Source of the DNA: Aselliscus stoliczkanus
Lineage: Eukaryota > Chordata > Mammalia > Chiroptera > Hipposideridae
Assembly (NCBI GenBank): GCA_033961575.1
Contig: CM066737.1
Location: 104,374,709-104,438,708, forward strand
Direction of reading: 5' to 3'
Length of the DNA: 64,000 nt
Shown here piece after piece: positions 60,718 to 64,000 of this stretch (positions within the stretch are counted from its first letter, which is position 1; each line of letters starts with the position of its first letter). The notes beneath the pieces were generated by a model that saw nothing but the letters and a program-made list of their open reading frames with translations, was not told where the DNA came from and did not search any database. The translations under genes were made by a program, and so were the position numbers.

Positions 60718-62330
60718 GTGAGTAACGGCCCGAGGACTGGCCCGATTTAGCTCCGCCTCCCAGCAGTCTCTATAATGACAGATTTCCCTTCCAGCAAACA
60801 CTCCTGGGACTCCAGGTTGATTAAATTTCACCTGTGTAAACTTACCACATGTCTAGATTGCAGGAAGTACTGGTTGGCGGTCTTGGCACCACTGAGTGAC
60901 TGTAGGTTATGTAAACTGGATTCTGTGGGAAGAAGAGAGGGTACCAGCCCCTGGAACACCTGTTAACTAGGACTGGAATACTGTCGCATATTTAGCCCTG
61001 ACTTTCATGACTTCAGTCATGGACAAAGGCTCGCGTGAGGCATCACCCATTTCTTTGCCAAGAAATAAATCTTCATTTCAAAATAGAAATATGTATGCAT
61101 GCATACATACATGTACAGTTGGTCCTGTCATGCGCAGTAGCCATGCTCTTATAAAGTCTCGAATGCTGAATTAATGAATACCAAGCCATGGCTCCTTGGG
61201 GAAATAGTGGATTAGGTTTCTGGGAGCCTCTGATCACAACAGTTTTTGTCAAACTGATCAATACATAACCTCGTTTTGTGTGTTTGTGTTCAAAGGCATC
61301 TTATTTAGTATATATTGCTGATTCATTAACACTGAACTCACGGCCAACAGCACTATGGCTTATACCTGAACAAAGCTCATTTAGTGCACACATTTTCTCC
61401 ATAAGGTACCTCACTCAAAGCCTTCTTGCACTTAAAAACACTAAACAGCACATTCATTAGAGAATGCTTAACAAGTGAAATCACAAAAATACAGAAAATA
61501 TGGCACTACACAGATTGCAGAAAGGACACTTGTTTACAGACCGACCTGAAACAAAAGGGCCGCATCGCCTTGGTTGATCCCAGCTGGGAGACTTAACTTT
61601 TTCACCACTCAGCATATGTCTAGGAATGGCCGTGAAGTTGTTGCTATAAGTATCGATTTGGGGGTTACAAAGAAATTTTAGCACGTAGGCAAATTCGCAA
61701 GTAGGGCATCTGCAAATAATGCGAATAAACTGTATAAACACACACAGGTACATGTGTACACATATGTGCGTAGAGACATGTAATGTGGGAGGGCTTGTGA
61801 TTTCAAAAAATCTAAGATTGGTAGAATAAGAGGGACATCACAACTGCTTCGAAATGAGTCATTCCCAGGTTTTCCAGTCATGACGTCATTCCTTCCCATG
61901 ACAGCCCGTGAAAAGAAACCACCCGGTAAATCATGGTGGTGACCTGTTCTCTGGGATGCTGCCGGTTCTCTTGGCTGACCAGGATGCATTGCTGCTGAGT
62001 AGGCAGTTTGGGGAAGATGAGGGGAAATAGAGGGCTTTCAGCTTCATCTTTCTCATGCTGCTGACCCAGCGCTCTATCTTGTCACCCTTTAAACACATCC
62101 AAGTGTTTTTTCATAAGCATACTGAGGGCAGAGCCGTGGACTGATATTGCATATGTGAGATGAGAAAGTTTGTGTGTGCTAGACAGGAAAATCTCCTGTT
62201 GTGATTATAACTGAGAAGAAAGGAACACCTGAGGCTGAGTGGGCACCCCTCCCCACCCAAGTTTAGAAGTGTCATAACACTGGCCCTCACTGCCTGTATC
62301 TTACTGTCCTGTTTTGTTCTCTTCCACCAG
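60718..62330. other. Intron 6, unique sequence
   Basis: No exon or transposon recognised. CATGCATACATACATG near 61096 is a short low-complexity patch. Confidence 0.4.
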
Positions 62331-62411
62331 CTGATCTACATGATGGCTACCACATATAACTATGCGGTTTTGAAGTTTAAGAGTCGGGAAGATTGCTGCA
62401 CTAAATTCTAA
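62331..62411 (+). CDS. GPM6B: GPM6B terminal coding exon 7a (residues 240-265 and stop)
   Basis: Acceptor TTCTCTTCCACCAG|CT with a good pyrimidine tract. It encodes LIYMMATTYNYAVLKFKSRE and DCCTKF, then TAA at 62409-62411. It finishes membrane segment 4 and gives a short basic cytoplasmic tail with a CC pair, as in PLP-like C-termini. It is an alternative to exon 7b at 63922. Confidence 0.97.
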   Translation: MIYMMATTYNYAVLKFKSREDCCTKF

Positions 62412-63515
62412 ATTGCATAAGGCCAATAAAGGAGCTTTAGAGAGCTCTCCAATGTAGCATGAATATCACTGATACCCCAGACTAAAGCAGAGTCTAGGCT
62501 TCTGCAGTTTTGTACCAGTAATGTGTAAATAGCTTTAGTCAACTCACTTCGCATGGTAGATTAATAAGATGACTTACCGTACATAAATTACAACATTATG
62601 AGATCTGGCTATTTCCAGTTTGAAAAGGATTCAGTTATTTACTGACATTGGTGAGCACCCATTACAAAATAATTTTCTTGAACTTAAACTTTGAGCAGTA
62701 TCTCCAAATGAAGTATTCAAACTTTGAAATACCTGCATTTTCCGTTCTTTTTGCTGGCTTGATAACCAAGTTCAATGATGAAAATGAAAACAAGTGAAGA
62801 TGAAATGGAAGAGAACCGTCTTAATTCTGGATTTTGTTTTGTCAGACTCCTGGAAAATATTTTACAAATACATTTTAAACTCCATTACAATTTTTTTTTT
62901 TTAGGATTACACAGTTCACTACCAAATAAATGCCCCTCAAATAAGCCAGATGAAAATGTGAAGAAAAATAAAGGCCACCCAATTTGTTCTCTCTGAAAAA
63001 AAGGATTTATATGTGTGGGTTTTTTGGTGTTTTTTTTTTTTTTTTTACATAACACAATCCTTTCTTTCAGAGCCCACAAAATTGATATCCTTAAATTGTT
63101 TTTGGTGAGTAGTAACTGATTCCTCAAAGCCAGTTCTCAAACTGCATGTAAGATTTTAAAGGGAAGAGAAACTGTTCCTGGATCTGAAAGTCTCAAATAT
63201 GTTGCGAAGGAAATCTGAACTCTAAGGACCTTGAGATGTAGATTTTGCAGGAAAGGTGAGGAAATAAACGGGAAGGGAGTGTTTGCCGTATCAAATGTAA
63301 AGAATGACACTAAGGAGTCTTACATTTTGTGAAATGAAATAACGGCAGTTATAAAATGGAAAATGTAGTTTCATTACTAAAAGTTTGTTAACACTGAAAC
63401 TGCATGCTTTTGCTTATCGTTCTTAAGTTTGGTTTTGACCTTCACTTAATTTTTCCATGTTAAATTTGTAGTATTTTTATTATCTATTCAAAATAAACGT
63501 TGTTCACACTTTGAG
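62412..63515 (+). other. GPM6B: GPM6B 3' UTR of the exon 7a transcript
   Basis: AT-rich non-coding stretch after the stop. AATAAA hexamers occur at 62425, 62925, 62967, 63263 and 63492. The last, followed by TG- and CT-rich sequence, is the most likely main cleavage site, giving a UTR of about 1.1 kb. The end point is an estimate. Confidence 0.7.
63492..63497 (+). terminator. Probable distal poly(A) signal AATAAA
   Basis: Canonical hexamer about 400 bases before the alternative last exon, with GTTGTTCACAC and CTTCTGGGG downstream. Chosen over the earlier hexamers because cleavage here leaves a UTR of the size usual for this gene family. Not proven. Confidence 0.5.
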
Positions 63516-63921
63516 GCCTTCTGGGGCGCTGAATTTGATCCTCAGATAGGAAAGCTCTTTGCACCACACTTATTTTAAAATACCCACACAATGTGTGTCT
63601 GAATTTCTGCATTAATTTTTTAAAGTACTCTCAAAATGGCAAAAAGCACCCTCTTGTATTTCATTTTGGCTTTTTCTTAACAATCACTTGGGCCATTTTT
63701 TCAAGTTCATTATGTTTGTATACTAACTTCTCTTCAGCCTTTTAATATGAAGCCTATTAGTAGAGCATGCTTTCAGTATCTGGTGCCTCTGATCGCAGAA
63801 CGAGTATTAATACAGAATAACCCTCTCCCCCTTTTTACAGTAAAGACCGTCTAATCTGCCTAGCAGCTTGCTTTGCCTTCTGACATGCTCACTAGCCATC
63901 ATGCTCACCCTTCTTTTCCAG
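63516..63921. other. Interval between the two last exons
   Basis: AT-rich sequence with a CTTCTTTTCCAG acceptor at its end. It is intron in transcripts that use exon 7b and downstream flank for those that use exon 7a. Confidence 0.6.
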
Positions 63922-64000
63922 ATCCACTTCCTCATGATACTGTCTTCTAACTGGGCTTACTTAAAGGATGCAAGCAAAATGCAGGCTTACCAGGATATCA
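63922..64000 (+). CDS. GPM6B: GPM6B alternative terminal exon 7b (partial, cut by window)
   Basis: Acceptor CCTTCTTTTCCAG|AT. It joins exon 6 in phase 0 and reads IHFLMILSSNWAYLKD, then ASKMQAYQDI, with no stop before the window ends. This is the alternative M6-B C-terminus, similar to the M6-A ending, which replaces the CCTKF tail with a longer cytoplasmic tail. It lies about 400 bases past the likely poly(A) site of exon 7a, so choice between the tails should involve competition between splicing and polyadenylation. Confidence 0.93.
   Translation, partial: MHFLMILSSNWAYLKDASKMQAYQDI

Larger units (their letters stand above)
24432..64000 (+). other. GPM6B: GPM6B gene, coding span (continues past window edge)
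   Basis: Gene for neuronal membrane glycoprotein M6-B, a four-pass proteolipid of the PLP1/GPM6A/GPM6B family, found in neurons and oligodendrocytes and linked to membrane trafficking, neurite and myelin biology. Joining 24432-24492, 50822-51008, 52754-52910, 57133-57304, 59354-59427, 60652-60717 and 62331-62411 gives one open frame of 265 codons plus stop, the length I recall for the human form. Visible features are the cysteine cluster after residue 20 (C22, C25, C26, C29; palmitoylation sites by analogy with PLP), membrane segments near residues 35-57, 88-108, 136-160 and 222-246, N-glycosylation sequons at N73 and N177, and loop cysteines C168, C186, C205 and C213 that form two disulfides in PLP. 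Every intron has GT/AG ends. A cassette exon at 32948-33067 and an alternative last exon from 63922 add isoforms. GPM6A is excluded because the loop sequences and the CCTKF ending are those of M6-B. Confidence 0.97.

Overview
The window is eukaryotic and mammalian. Coding exons are small and widely spaced, with GT/AG splice sites. They sit in a background of L1, L2, MIR, hAT-Charlie, Tigger and LTR relics plus tRNA-derived SINEs with target-site duplications. One protein-coding gene is supported: GPM6B (neuronal membrane glycoprotein M6-B, proteolipid protein family) on the + strand, from the start codon at 24432 to the right edge of the window. The SINE types, especially the 364-bp element at 19823-20186 whose tail resembles the rhinolophoid-bat Rhin-1 type, suggest a bat of the horseshoe/false-vampire side of the order. 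That placement rests on recalled repeat consensus sequences and is only moderately secure. In other eutherians GPM6B is X-linked.

Layout. 1-24000: upstream flank, or intron of a longer transcript whose first exon lies outside the window. It has no supported coding exon and holds a 358-bp mariner-type inverted-repeat element, an L1 fragment, a three-layer Tigger/MITE nest, several SINEs, an MaLR LTR, another solo LTR, MER20, and L2/MIR relics. 24000-24492: probable promoter, 5' UTR and first coding exon. 24493-50821: 26-kb intron 1, with a 120-bp cassette exon (32948-33067) and many transposon relics, including a 1.4-kb hAT remnant split by a SINE. 50822-62411: coding exons 2 to 7. 62412 to about 63515: 3' UTR. 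63922-64000: start of an alternative last exon, cut by the window edge.

The constitutive exons (61, 187, 157, 172, 74, 66 and 81 coding bases) join in frame to 265 codons plus stop. The product has four membrane segments, an N-terminal cysteine cluster and four cysteines in the large extracellular loop, as in PLP/DM20/M6 proteins. The cassette adds 40 codons without a frame change. The two last exons give alternative C-termini. The 5' end carries a two-codon upstream ORF overlapping the main start, with a better-context AUG at codon 5.

I see no unknown multi-gene system. The most unusual material is a set of relatively young DNA-transposon derivatives: two 94%-alike MITEs 55 kb apart, a 358-bp terminal-inverted-repeat element, and an 80-bp near-perfect palindrome inside a transcribed intron. 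The other points of interest are the lineage-specific SINEs and the start-codon arrangement.
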